Source: Eumeta japonica
Taxonomy: Eukaryota > Arthropoda > Insecta > Lepidoptera > Psychidae
Direction: 5' to 3'
NCBI GenBank assembly: GCA_005406025.1
Contig: BGZK01000295.1
Span: 1 to 64,000 of the forward strand
Length of the DNA stretch: 64,000 nucleotides
Program-made: the position numbers and the translations under genes
Notes under the pieces: generated by a model
The model's database searches: none
What the model saw: only the letters and a program-made list of their open reading frames with translations
Told to the model about the DNA's origin: nothing
Shown here: positions 22,576 through 34,189 of the stretch, in pieces
Layout: every line of letters starts with the position of its first letter
How positions within the stretch are numbered: position 1 is the stretch's first letter

Positions 22576-24235
22576 TAACGATGAAAACGATTTTTTCGGT
22601 TTCTCTAACACATCGGTATCAATCTTCCACCGTTTGGCGCTGAATGGTCTGTAGATTGTTTTAGGCTATTTATATTTTGAATTTCGTACAACCTTATTAA
22701 TTTGTATTGATTTCTTTTCTTAGCTCACGACGTCCAACAAAGCGGGCGAGTGATGGGGAGTAGTTAATAAAATATATGCTATAAAAAAATATTAATATTC
22801 GAAATGAGTAATTATAATGTACCGTCGTAACAAAAATTACCGATTTCACAACTTAATCAATAATCCAACAAATATATACTTAATTATCCAACAAAGAGTT
22901 GCATGTAGGCAGCATCATAATTACGAACGTGCATGGAGCTGCCGTTTGCCGTATTAGTTATTTCCCAACCGTTTCGATCGTACAAATTGTGATGATCATC
23001 AAACGAACTGTCAATCACGGGACCCGTCAATACAAACTAACGATTTATTTGCCGCGAGTTACTGTTATTGTTGTGGAGTAATGGCAGAGCATCGTTCATT
23101 ACTTTTACGTGATTGCTGGTGCACCGACTGAACGAATCGATTTATATTAAAATGATAAAATATTTGGTCAGGTTGCAATTACTACTCGTATTATCAAGCA
23201 GTATTTTGAGTGAGGACAGTGAATATATGAAATGTTTTCGAATAACTTCCTGGATTGTAAAAATTATATTACGGAAAATAGTTTATAAACAAATAGTATC
23301 ATGTACAGTGTATCGACAAATTTATCCTAAACGTTTTCTTCTTAAACTCTTCAAGATTGAATAATGTAGCAATAATACAGCCCGCGCTATCAGATCGCCA
23401 TCAAATGTTAACTAAGGCATTACTGTATAATTTAGAGCAAGTTTGATTATTTTAATAGTTCAGGCGTAAATGCATAACTTGATTCCAAAGTTTGTTTTCA
23501 AGAAGCTCGTTTGTTGTTAGTATCAATGTCAGTCTGGGATAGTTCTGTTGTTGATATTCATAAAAAGTTTGAAATAATATTGTTCGTGTGATCATCGAGG
23601 CACTTCGTGCGTGCACCTAAACCTATTATTTCTTTTCAAAACCGTAACGTTATTAACCGTAACATTACAATGCCCCCATTGAAAAGAAAATGAATGTGGA
23701 TTTAATTTTCTACCTATTAAATCTTATTTTAATAATGTGAAGTAATTAAATGTTTTGCTGTAATTAATTTGCTTAGCGACAAAAGGCTGTTTGATTAGTG
23801 TATAAATAATTTGTCTGCAATAAACAAAAATCTGGCTGCAATCCTTGTTCTGAAAACAATGTTGATATTGTCCACGCATCAACAATTTCGGGGTGAGCTT
23901 ATAACATTATTCGTTTGCTCAATAAACAGATACGCTACAATATGATTACTTAATTAGCACAATTTTACAATCGGTCAACGAAGGAAACACGTCTGTAAGG
24001 AGTTCGTCTGGTAGGCGAGTATGTTTGTGATAAAAAATGGGAAGCAATTTAAATACATAATTGAATTGCACTTGTTTTGGGAAATGAGGGTAAAGCGGTC
24101 AAGTGACACACAAACGGCCAATCGTGTGCGCGTATTATCATTCGGCGATTAGTTGCAGATAATTTATAATGTTGTTAATGTGTTTGAAAGCGACTTGTAT
24201 GTTTATTAATATTTTACAACTGTTACAAGCGTAAA
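22576..24235. other. AT-rich non-coding stretch
   Basis: No recognisable gene or repeat. Frames of 60 and 83 codons (22899-23364) have no family resemblance. Confidence 0.55.
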
Positions 24236-24511
24236 ATGGGCGATAATAGTGAGGTTACTGAAGAAAATATATTATTAGATCCCGAGGAGGAACCGGAATG
24301 TACTAATTTTCTTGAATCACATATTTTTGAGCAAATAGAGCAAACTTCTAGTTCTTTGCCCATTCTTCTCAAGGTGAAACAGCATTTGGAATTGGTAGTA
24401 CTGTTAATACCCAAAAATAAAATTTTATGTAATTTTATTATTTACGAAATAAAGATATTTTTGAATTTGATTTGGATACGGGCCGAGGCAACGACAATGG
24501 AACACGGTTGA
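24236..24511 (+). pseudogene. Unrecognised open frame, possible transposase-derived relic
   Basis: This is a 91-codon frame beginning MGDNSEVTEENILLDPEEE. The first ~35 residues are very acidic, and the next ~30 are Ser/Leu/Lys mixed. An acidic N-terminus followed by loss of coding character and a possible frame change near 24430-24480 (an alternative frame reads FEFDLDTGRGND) is what a decayed DNA-transposon ORF could look like, since piggyBac-like proteins often start with acidic tails. I see no catalytic motif and no terminal repeats. It may equally be a chance frame. Confidence 0.2.
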
Positions 24512-25739
24512 TAAGAAAACAGTTGTGTCGTCTGGAAACTTATATTCTGACGATTATCAAAATTTGATTAATGACGATTCAATCTATGCAGTAATTATAT
24601 TTAATTGGCCATACGAAAATTTTTGGAGCAATCCAATATGACATTTATTACCGATTGATTCAATAACGTTTGCTGACCAACTAGCCATTTTGGCTGACCG
24701 AATCCATTTTACTGCTCACAAAAACATAAATATTTTTCTTACAGTTTAAATGATACCCATAAATAATTATGAGCTGTAGCATTGCGTATAAGTCGATTGA
24801 GTACGGTTTCATGTCATAATTGTCTCCTAAGCTCTTTATTATTATACATAGATCAGAAATGTATATAAAAAAGAGTAAAAATCTCAATAAGTCGAGTTTC
24901 TCATATACGGGGCAAGAGTAAGTTTTATCGGCTCATCAGTTTTTAAGTTATGAATGTTGACAAATATTTGCGTCGACGCACGAGTAAATCTTCGATCATT
25001 CATCGGTCACATTTGCATTTCTGATTTCATGGTTTTTTTCTTTCTAACAAAAATCCTTTTAAGGTGATGTTCTTTTCACTTTCCTTCAGAAGTAAAAATT
25101 GAGCGAGCTCATCCGTATTTTCGAGCACGAGCACCAGCACGAGCCTGGTATTGAGAAACAATGATATGAATACGCATGGATAGTTTTGTAGGGGTTACAT
25201 GAATTTTTTTAAGTTGCTAAAAGCTATGTAGGTACAGCATTTAACTATTATTTTTGATTTGAGCGCCACCTTTATATTATAATGACATTTACAATTTAAT
25301 TATTTATGTTTGCACTACTTCGGAAATTAGACAAACCATTCGATAGTTTTATTTTCCCGAATCGCTTTAAGACTACTTTTAAAAGTAGCGACGGTATGGT
25401 GGGATATCTATAAATTTATATTAAATACGACACACATTTGTATAGATATATGTATATGAGGAATAGTTAAACCATGATCCTTCTCTTGCTTCGCCGTCGT
25501 CGGATAGATGGGCACGCAAAGACAGCGCTCTCAATTTTTTCAGTCCTGCCGGGCACACTGCCGTGCGTCTAAATGCAACGGTACAAATAAAACTGTTTTT
25601 TTTTTCTTAATATTTGAAATTGTATTTTTGTTATTCCACGAAATTATCATAAAACGTAAGATAAGTTTCAATTCGGGCTCGCGGCTCGGGCGAATGACAC
25701 ACTTTTTGCTTGTAGATACATTGAAAATATAATTTTCTT
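24512..25739. other. Non-coding stretch
   Basis: Mostly AT-rich. A GC-richer patch with CTTCGCCGTCGTCGG lies at 25488-25570. No gene is recognised. Confidence 0.55.
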
Positions 25740-26000
25740 TTTGCGTCTGATCAGCAACAGCAAAAACGTCGTCGCCGGCGCAGCGCCGTGGCGTGTGCGG
25801 TCGGATCCGTTGCAGCGTTTCAGATAATGACCGCCGTCTAAAACACTTGAGCGAAAACGTCAGTGAAAATTATGATTAATATCTTAGCGGTTAACGGTGC
25901 GCGCCGCTCACGACCCGGCCGGCGGGCGGATGGTGCCGCGCGACGGTGCTGCCGCCGTGCGCGATGGGCGCCCGACCTCTCTGTAATCTTATTAGAGAAA
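25740..26000. promoter_or_regulatory. GC-rich island (candidate cis-regulatory element)
   Basis: CG-rich sequence (CCGGCCGGCGGGCGGATGG and similar) is flanked by homeodomain-type words TGATTAATATC near 25875 and GGGCGTGGTTAATCG near 26015. It is not repetitive and carries no sustained open frame. Its regulatory role is inferred only from base composition and motif content. Confidence 0.35.
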
Positions 26001-27589
26001 ACAGAGCTAACGGGCGTGGTTAATCGAGTTCGATGTTATTAAATTATTTACGATGAAATTTATTCGTATGAGCTTTGCTTGTGCAAAGTTCTCGTGGCAA
26101 AGAAAGTATACAGGTGTTGTGCTTTTGACAGACTATTTGAGAACATGATCCGGCTGTCGTTTAATGTGTTTTTATACTGTTTCGGAGATTCGTACAACTG
26201 TTATTATGTTTTTAGTAGACGAAGCAGTCATTTTGACCAACTAGAATTTATCTTAAATATAGCGAAATTGATCATATTGAATATTCCGATAAGACTGACG
26301 AATTGATTATTCGCCATTGATCTAAGTTTGATCAGTTTATTAGCGGTAGGTACGTTTTAAACAGTGACAGTTGTATCTTCAACTTCATTCCTGACGCACA
26401 ATTGCATTTACGATGGTATTACGTCAATAGGTTTGTCGTGGGTGGCTTGACGACTACAATAATTTCTGAATCATCTGAGACTTAATAAGTATCAGACCTT
26501 TACGAAAATGACGTAATTATCGTAAAAGTCAGAGAATTAATACAAATATTTAATATATTATACATCTCAAACTATTACTCGTTTAAAATTCATAGTTTTT
26601 AGAGTTCCGTAATCTATAAATGAGAATACGCCGTATTTCATCTAGCTGTCTGCAATACTTTTATAGAGCTGTATTTTTAGAATCGTAATAAGTAGCCGGT
26701 TCAAAATTTAACATAATATTTATTATGGGGCCGGATATTCTAACCAATAATAAAAAAAATAAGAAAAACACTAAATACAAAAACAGAGAACATATACCTA
26801 TTCAATATAAGGAACTTTGTAAAAAACTCGATATACCAAAGTACCAATTTCAAATTAGTATTATTATATATAAATCGCACGCAATAAAATGCAGATAAAA
26901 AACCCACGTATCTTATGTTTGAATTACTAGTGTTTGCATGTTTAGTCTGGATGAAATTTAATACGTCTTATGTTTATATTCATTACGTAAACCTGGCATT
27001 TCCTTTCTTCATAAACCTGAAATTTCTTCTCCTCAGAGGAGATCCGAATTGAGTAGTAGTGCGAGGTTATATGGATAAAGCAAGTGAATGGGTCATATGT
27101 GTGCCAATTTTGTCAAGTGTTTTTGTTTTAGTTACATAGGACGTCAAAATTTGTGCTGTGCGATCAATATAAAAAATTATTTACTTTTAAGGTTTCCTTT
27201 ATTCTGAAGGTCAAAGGTCTATAACACACTCCTCTGGGGTTGCGGGTGTGACTGGTGACCGGTCCACTCTCTGGTGGACGCATGCTCGTTTGCTTCTTGA
27301 AAATCCTATTAAAAAAAATGTTTGTGGAATCGCAACACTCAAACGTATGAAGCGATCTCATTGGCTCTCAATAATGGCTCTCATCCATGTTTTAATGCAA
27401 ATTATTTCAAGCGCTTACGATATGTTTAGGTTACAAAATACTTTGGAAAACGATCTCCGCCACCAATACTGTTAGAAATTTAGAGCTTTAACTCAATTAT
27501 TCACCTTCAATCATAGTGGTACAGCTTAATAATTGCCAATAAATAATAGATAAAGCGTCATTGTAAATTTTAAGTTCAAGGATCGCGAC
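26001..27589. other. AT-rich non-coding stretch
   Basis: No gene or repeat family is assigned. The overlapping frames at 27164-27475 on both strands are unremarkable. Confidence 0.55.
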
Positions 27590-27925
27590 CAGGATGTGAG
27601 TCGAAGCGAAATCGAAACAGATTCGATAATCTGTTCCGATTTATTCCAATTGTGATTCCGAAATATACAAGTAACTGTAATCGGTATTACAGTTACTTGT
27701 ATATTTTTACAGTAATTATTGTACTTCTGTCAATAAGCAAAATAAACACGAACGTAACAAACTAGGAGTAGTATTTCACGCGGTGAAGTTGCGGGGCGTA
27801 CAACGGATAAAGTAAATGGTGTTTATATTGAGCAGGATTGGAATTGGAAACGAGAGCGAACAAAATTGGTAATCGGTATAGAGAGTGTAATCGGAATTTA
27901 AATGGAAAATAGGATTCGGATCGGG
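27590..27925 (-). repeat. Diverged body of the CTCGATTC-type dispersed family (probable)
   Basis: The segments 27590-27660 and 27830-27925 are rich in GAATTGGAAACGAGAGCG, GGATTCGGATCGGGATCG and related words. These resemble the unamplified body at 21640-21785, and place it in minus orientation. A perfect hairpin (27661-27706) lies between the two parts. Confidence 0.45.
27661..27706. repeat. Perfect 21-bp hairpin, 4-nt loop
   Basis: The arm at 27661-27681 (ending AAGTAACTGTAAT) and the arm at 27686-27706 (starting ATTACAGTTACTT) are exact reverse complements around a CGGT loop. A 21-bp perfect stem with so short a loop is not expected by chance in 64 kb. Confidence 0.9.
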
Positions 27926-28084
27926 ATCGTTATCGAAGAAGATATCGTTCCATATTCCATATTTATTTTATCGTTCCATATTCCATATTTTATAAAAAAC
28001 GAACTTTTGAAAGGAAATCAAGGTCCTCCGATTTACGAATTCCATAACCTTTCAACTTTTGTTTTTTTTTTGTTACACGAGCAC

Positions 28085-28400
28085 ACCTCTGCTCGCCCAC
28101 CGGATCGGCCGTTTATCTCGTCACACACACATCACGCCCGCCGGCCCGCGCGTCGGAGCCGTTCCTCGCGCCGCGCGGCGCGTTCCCGTCCTGCGGGCGT
28201 CCGATATCGGAGCGGTCATTTGTCCGCGCGGCGCCCGCGCCGCTACCGCTTTAAATTCATAATTTCTCAATGGGCCCCGGCGCGGCCGCTGACGCGAGCG
28301 CTTACGCCGCCCGATAACATCGGCCCCGTGCCATTAGCCAAAGTGATTGACGTACTCTGTTTGTTGCCAGTAATTTTGTTTGAAATCTAGAGCGGCGAGT
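28085..28400. promoter_or_regulatory. Strong GC-rich island (candidate cis-regulatory element)
   Basis: About 250 bp of extremely CG-rich sequence (GCGCGTCGGAGCCG, GCCGCGCGGCGCGTTCCC, GCGCGGCGCCCGCGCCGC) has sharp edges into AT-rich DNA. The 162-codon plus-strand frame at 27902-28390 spans it and gives an Arg/Ala/Pro-rich product, the usual result of CpG-rich DNA with few stops. There is no domain or signal, so I do not call it a gene. Confidence 0.4.
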
Positions 28401-29095
28401 GCGCCTTTTTGTCGGCTAGCGACGTGTAAATAGAAACAATGTAGACACGTGTGCTTTGATTGTTTAAACACGGGAGAGATAAGGCATGGCATAAGGCAGC
28501 TTAGATTTGTATGGTTTTTGTTGTTGTATGCACATACGGATGTTTACGTCTTTGTTTGTATTATTGTTTATATGAACGAGATTCACAGGAATGCTAGCGA
28601 TTTCATATAAGTGAACCTTGTGATTAGGTTATACTAATAAATGTAATTATTTAAAAAAAAATTTGTCACCCTAAAAATAATGTGTATGTATTATAATATC
28701 AGGTACATATTACGATGTTACAAAACCAAACTAAAACCAATCACACACATTTATATATTAGATTGTCATTATTTGAATTGAATAATCGTTTATTACATTA
28801 GTAACGTTCGTTCGATGAACTAATTTTTAACCAATTTTTAGATTTGGCTATCCGTTTTTAATTAAAAATAATTGCGTATGGATCTTCTATTTATCTATTC
28901 ATTCGTTATAACATTTATGTTACATTATCATTTACTCCAGAGTGAGTTACAAATTCAGTTCAAAGTCGAGATTACAGAGCGGCACCTACTGGTCACCCTA
29001 GCAGAAGGAGGAATGACCCCGTTCAACTATTGCACAACATCTGTCACAGAGTGAACTACGGTAGCGAGTTTATTGTGAAACAATAAGTAAAAGCC
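28401..29095. other. AT-rich non-coding stretch
   Basis: Nothing is recognised apart from a GAGATAAGGC GATA-type word near 28477. Confidence 0.6.
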
Positions 29096-29300
29096 ATCAC
29101 GCTCACGAAACTGCGGCGGCCGGCGACCGTAGCGATATCGTGATGGGTCCGCACGTGGCCTGACTGGCGGAGGGTTTCAACAGTCGATTGCCGAGTTGGC
29201 TTGGGCGATAAATTGAAGCAAAATCGATGTTATTCACTTTCGTTCGTATTGGACTTTGATAGTTCATCATTATAATCATCATCATCATCATCAGTGCTTC
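29096..29300. other. GC-rich patch followed by (ATC)n microsatellite
   Basis: The part 29105-29200 is CG-rich (GCGGCGGCCGGCGACCGTAG). Five to six ATC/TCA repeats follow at about 29276-29293. On the minus strand this reads (GAT)n and may be the tail of a small LINE fragment. No coding is seen. Confidence 0.4.
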
Positions 29301-29623
29301 TCCACCAAATATGTACGAAAGAAGAGCGCGGTTATCGCAAAGAGTGTAGGTTTTTTTGAAATTCCGCATTCTGAATTATATTTATTGCTGTAAATTTATA
29401 TATGAAAATTAATGGAATTAAAAAAGAAAACTGAAAAAATTGGTAACTTTCGACTCATTCTATTATGCAGTTCTGTACGCGTTCTTTGAGAAAAACTGAA
29501 CACTCGCACACATAATTTGTATAAATACTATACATAAAATGGAATGTCACGGTTCCAACACAGATGTTTATTTTGCGACACAGTGCTGTGACTTTAATTT
29601 CCATAGAAATGTTAAGTATTAAC

Positions 29624-29888
29624 CGTTAAACCAGGGCTGCCCAAACTGTGCGTCGCGACGCCTTGGGGCGTCGCGACATTATCCCAGAGGCGTCGCATGT
29701 CGATACGACCGAGTCGAGTGAGCCTCAGAGTACTTTAGTGAGCGCTGTGCGTATTCTGACAAACATCCCTAGGCTAGTACTAAAATTAGTAAAAATTTTT
29801 GAGGGCTGAGTTGAGAGGCGTCGTAAAAAAATAGCAAAGTCCCAAGGGCGTCACAGTGAAAATAAGTTTGGGAAACTCTGCATTAAAC
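29624..29888. mobile_element. hAT-type MITE with 8-bp target-site duplication
   Basis: The element runs 29632-29880. The left end CAGGGCTGCCCAAACTGTG and the right end AAGTTTGGGAAACTCTG are the inverted CAG-type termini of the hAT superfamily. Flanking 8-mers CGTTAAAC (29624-29631) and CATTAAAC (29881-29888) match at 7 of 8 positions, as expected of a slightly decayed hAT duplication. The 249-bp interior repeats GGGGCGTCGCGAC-like words, which resembles the GGTCGCGACC-rich MITEs of other hAT families. No transposase is encoded. Confidence 0.88.
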
Positions 29889-29990
29889 GATAAGCGGCGC
29901 GATCGCGCCGGCCGAGGTCGGCAGTGGGGCCAGGCCCGCGGCGGGAGTGCAGCGCGCAGATAACACGCCGTGGCTAATCCGCCGCTGTAA
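29883..29990. other. GC-rich patch
   Basis: This is a CG-rich patch (GGCGCGATCGCGCCGGCC, a near-palindrome, and GGCCCGCGGCGGGAGTGC) directly after the hAT MITE. The minus-strand frames of 101 and 90 codons across 29883-30301 overlap in different registers and resemble no known protein. Confidence 0.35.
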
Positions 29991-30317
29991 GTCTGTCCAC
30001 AGTTTCAACTGTTGCATAATCCACGTCATTACCCTAAGCTGCCTTCGCTTCTGAAATTTCGACATTTTGATGGGCCGATAGGTGTTGTGCTGATGATGTG
30101 CGTCGGTTGGATGTGAAGCGGATCCCAAATAAGGTGTTTGCGCAGGAAGCTTATAACTTTTATTGAATGACAGAACGCTTGGTACCAAATCGTCCGAAAT
30201 TCTATAGATGAAACATTTATTATTGAAATTTGTGACTGAAAGGTCAATGGAAATGCCTTTGCAGAGCGGCGATACAGACCCGATAGCGGACCGAATAGCA
30301 CACCTATTGCAACTATA

Positions 30318-31972
30318 AAAAACTGGCCAAGAGCATGTCGGATGCTCTAATGAACCTTATAATTAAGGTTCCGAGCCATTATTACAAATAAATGCACTAC
30401 AGATGTAAAAAGTACGTTGTTACACTTATTCCATCTTTTCCGCACAGAATATGTAGTTATAAGCATTTTAATCGCTTACAACTATAAAAACAAGTAGATA
30501 TGTCGACTATTACTATTATACTAGTGTTAACTAAAGTGCATCTGCAAAAGAGTGTATTGTCATGGCACTTACGTCCTTTTTTTGAGAAGCGCAGTTTTTC
30601 GGCAATAACTCAAAAACAGTATATTCAACCATGTCCAAAAAAAATAATAAAAAAAATGTGTGTCAGCTCCGACGCACGACTGGAGTTTACTCCTTAAGTA
30701 CGATTGTCTAAACATACGCAAAAAGAATTTATTTAACTGAAAAATTTCGATTTGACTAAAAATTTAAGAAAAATGAGTAAAGATAAATTTTTTTAGCCTA
30801 TCTACAATTATTTCATTTTTCATTTTTAGTAAAAAAACGAAGATTTATTATAACTACGATTATTAAAGTATTATGGAAAGTATTTTGAATAAATTTTTGT
30901 TTTTACCAATAATTTAAGAAAAACCATTAAAGAAGAAATTTTTTAATCTATCTACAATTATTTTGTATTTTTAATTTTAAATAAAAAGACGAAGATTTAT
31001 TGTAATTGAAATTATAAAAATATTATCAAGAAGTATTTAAAATTATTTTGATAATATTGTCTTATTATTAATTAAAATTATTTACGTTATAATAATAATT
31101 CATTAAATAAATTATTATAATAACCTTGAAAAATTATAACCTACCGAACAACCACGTGTTCATTTGATATTCCAGCATTATTATCTACACCACTTTCTTC
31201 CATAGTTTACATCAATTGCACTTCACCAAATATAATAATAATGCATATAAAAATTCACGATAATAATAGTAATTCTTAATAATTATAGTAATAAATCAAA
31301 TGTTAATAATAAATATTTACATTGTAAAAGAACACTTTAAAACACAAACATGACAGTGGTGACGATCCGTATTAGAATTGTATAACTGATACACTATATA
31401 TACATCGTTTGTAAACGTTGAACAGTATACTTTTATAATATATATAGGTATAAACACAATATATGCGTCAGCTGCCTCGCTGCGTTGGCTACACACAAGT
31501 ATACAGACAAGTATACAAGTATACACATACACGCGATTGAAAAGTGAAAGGTGCGCCAATAAGTTGCGCACCAAAAATGTAACGCGGATTCATCAGTAGA
31601 TTTTACTCCTCAAATTTTTCTCATACCGGGCGCCTTATATGAAAATCGATGTTTAAGGAGTAAACTCCAAAAATGTTTAGAAATCTTTGAGTGATTTTAA
31701 AAGAACTGTCGAAATATGAACCGTTCGGTTCATTTGATGAAAAAAAATTTTTTTTAGTTTCTGTTACATGTGTGGAGTGCCCCTAGAAATATTTATTTTT
31801 GTTATTTAACCACCAAAATAAGTAGCAGCTTATACAAGACACGTATGTTATAATTTTTATTAATATATGTCTTATAGTTTTTGAATAAAATGCCTGTGAC
31901 ATATGGACGGACGGTTATGACGAAACTATAAGGGTTTCGTTTTTGGCATTTTAGTTCGGAACCCTTAAAAGG
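30318..31972 (+). mobile_element. Composite lepidopteran repeat (ACTGGCCAAGAGCATGTCGG ... CGGAACCCTTAAAA)
   Basis: The left end ACTGGCCAAGAGCATGTCGG followed by a degenerate AGGTTCCG, and the right end GACATATGGACGGACGG, GACGAAACTATAAGGGTTTC and TTCGGAACCCTTAAAA, are the two ends of a common lepidopteran element. The copy is unusually long (~1.65 kb), and two internal structures may explain this. A 17-bp perfect inverted repeat (TGGAGTTTACTCCTTAA at 30681-30697, its complement at 31653-31669) suggests a nested element. A two-copy tandem of about 149 bp starts at 30762 and 30911. No coding sequence is present. Confidence 0.6.
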
Positions 31973-32402
31973 TCTCGAACAATGGTTTCACAATATCATC
32001 AATCAATTTTGATTAATATTATAATGATGATCAATGTTCTTAATCATTGTATGTTTTACGCGTAACTGAATATTGTCGATGTATTTAAAATGGTATTGTA
32101 ACACCTTAAACTTAATATCACTACATATTTCCAAATATTAATTCTACGCTTAAATTGAGACATTAAATTTAAAAGTTGTTGGGGTGTACATTTTTTCTTT
32201 GTAAAAAAAACGGTTGATAGCATTGCTGGAAACTGATTTTTAAAGAAATAAGGACTACTGTAGTGAATCTATGCTATAGCTATGGTCAATAACGATTTTT
32301 ATCAATTTTTTTGTTTGTAGATTAGAATTATTGTTCAAAAAACTTTATGTAAAACCTTGCCGTACCTATTTATAAAAGGTACGTGTCGTTTTGTTTCTAT
32401 AG
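31973..32402. other. AT-rich non-coding stretch upstream of the exon candidate
   Basis: The end of this stretch holds a TATAAAAGG box (32371-32379) and a CTATAG acceptor-like sequence (32397-32402), discussed with the next feature. Nothing else is seen. Confidence 0.5.
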
Positions 32403-32618
32403 TTTATTTCTGTATATATACCTCGATGTTCGATGCGCACGCGCCTAAAGTGCGGTTCCCTACTTTCCATTATCCACTACCCATTCGGTTCGGGTGATGA
32501 CAGCCTTTCGAGTGTTCACCATAATAATATCTGTCCGCCCTACATACCGCCCGATGATCAGGATGCAAACTATACATCTTTATATCGAAACTTTGATGTT
32601 TCAAAAGGTTCAATGAAA
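32403..32618 (+). CDS. Candidate coding exon, protein not recognised
   Basis: The segment is open for 72 codons and ends exactly at a strong splice donor (AAA|GTAAGTC at 32618/32619). Two models fit. As an internal exon, GTTTTGTTTCTATAG is a good acceptor ending at 32402, giving a phase 0-0 exon of 216 bp. As a first exon, TATAAAAGG at 32371-32379 could be a TATA box about 30 bp upstream of a start near 32402, with translation from the ATG at 32433 (62 codons before the donor). The predicted peptide is of balanced composition (for example FGSGDDSLSSVHHNNICPP then PDDQDANYTSLYRNF), unlike the Lys/Ile/Phe-rich chance frames nearby. No domain, signal peptide or family is recognised. Downstream exons were not found in the window. 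Confidence 0.4.
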
Positions 32619-32911
32619 GTAAGTCATTTTTATATAATTTTCTATCTATATAAGATTACATGTCTACTTGCGGCAACTTGTAACATAATGAAATGACAAC
32701 ATACACTAAGTATGTTATTGCACAATGAAAGTTGGACTTTCGTATTTCAAAGATGTAAAGAATTATTAGTTACATTCAAAAATCACATTGAATATTCGAT
32801 CATATGTATCTTTAATTTTTACGGCACTTGGTTCTCAATGGGCGCTTGCAATATATGCTTAAATCCATTTAAAAAGTCGGGAACGTACAAGTGACATCTT
32901 TTGAGGCTAAG

Positions 32912-32990
32912 AGTGTTCATGGGCGGCGGTGATCATCTACTTTCCGATGGCTTGCGTGCTTGTTTGCGCCTTATAAATTCTATATCAATT
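32912..32990 (-). repeat. Lepidopteran dispersed repeat (GCCCATGG family), copy 3, reverse, truncated
   Basis: GTGTTCATGGGCGGCGGTGA, CCGATGGCTTGCGTGCTTGT and a CTTATAAATT end match the order of blocks in the copy at 17535-17672. Only the terminal ~80 bp is present. Confidence 0.75.
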
Positions 32991-34189
32991 TTAAAGAAAA
33001 TTGAGTATGAAATACAGTGTCATGAATAATTTTTGTGTCACGATGTCATCATGTCTCTTTTACATTGCATTATTTGTTCTCTTTTATTTTGATCTCGTTT
33101 TGTTAAAATATAGTGTTATAATGCAAATAATTTTATTAAGGCGATATGACACGTTAAAACAGGGTTAACGTCTATTAATTTTTTAGGGTTTTCACGAACA
33201 GGAATAAAAGAAAACTCACGAACTGTGATTTCGGACTCTAATTTTCTGTATGATACAACTCTTTTTCTCTGTAAATAAGTCAAGTTTTACTACAAAAAAG
33301 TTTCATCCGTACAAATTATTAGTAAAATTAAAATTATTTAATATGATTTGTTTGCAAAATAATTTTGGTTTTATTTTATTGAAATTAAATATGGATCAAG
33401 ATAAAAATAGAAAATATTTGATTCATGCCTTTTATATTACCTCTCACCTTCACAGTATGTAGGCCGAATAATTTTTAAAAATAAACGTAGATACAAAAAG
33501 TCATGAATAGACCCACATTTTTATTTTTTCCTGATTTCATAAAAAACATCAATAAAAATTTACGTATAATTTTATATTCATATTAGCGTTGCAGATCATT
33601 TCAGTTTACATTTTATTGCACAGACAATAGCAAAAGACACGAGAAAAAGCATTTTGTTAAAATTAATTAATTAGATAAATAAAAGCCTTAAAATGAATCT
33701 TATTTCTTTGTAAGACAAGATAAACTGATCACGTTCGCGATTATATGTATACATTCCTCAGACAATCCCAGTAACTTAAGCACACGTTAGTCTACGAGCG
33801 CCCCCTCTCGGCGCGTGACACTCATTTTGTGAGCTTGTTAAGTTTTTTTTTTCCTAAGCACGACCGGCGACGTCGTTACGTTGTTTATTTTTCTTCGCCG
33901 ATAGGGAGCCTAATTTACCACATGTTGCCGGTCCCGAAGAAGAAAAAAAAATAATATCCACATTATTTGACGTAATTTGAATGATGTTATGACGAAAGGT
34001 CCGTGTGTTTAAGAGTAATTTTCTTTCGTGCCGTTATTAACCAGTAACCGTATTTTTTACTCTAACGACTGAAGGGAGAAAAAAGTTAACGAGATCTCCC
34101 AAACGGTCGGTGTAGTTTTTTTTTTTTTCTCCTTCTTCGTTTTCTAACTATCGCACCACAATTTATTCTCCAAAAACCAACACCGCAAC
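32991..34189. other. AT-rich non-coding stretch
   Basis: No gene is recognised. A short GC patch lies at 33790-33830 (CGAGCGCCCCCTCTCGGCGC). Confidence 0.55.

Noticed and set aside
27902..28390. 162-codon Arg/Ala/Pro-rich frame
   Set aside because: It spans a CpG-rich island where stops are rare. There is no domain, start context or splice support.
29883..30301. Minus-strand frames of 101 and 90 codons
   Set aside because: They are in different registers, partly in a CG-rich patch, with no recognisable motif or splice signals.
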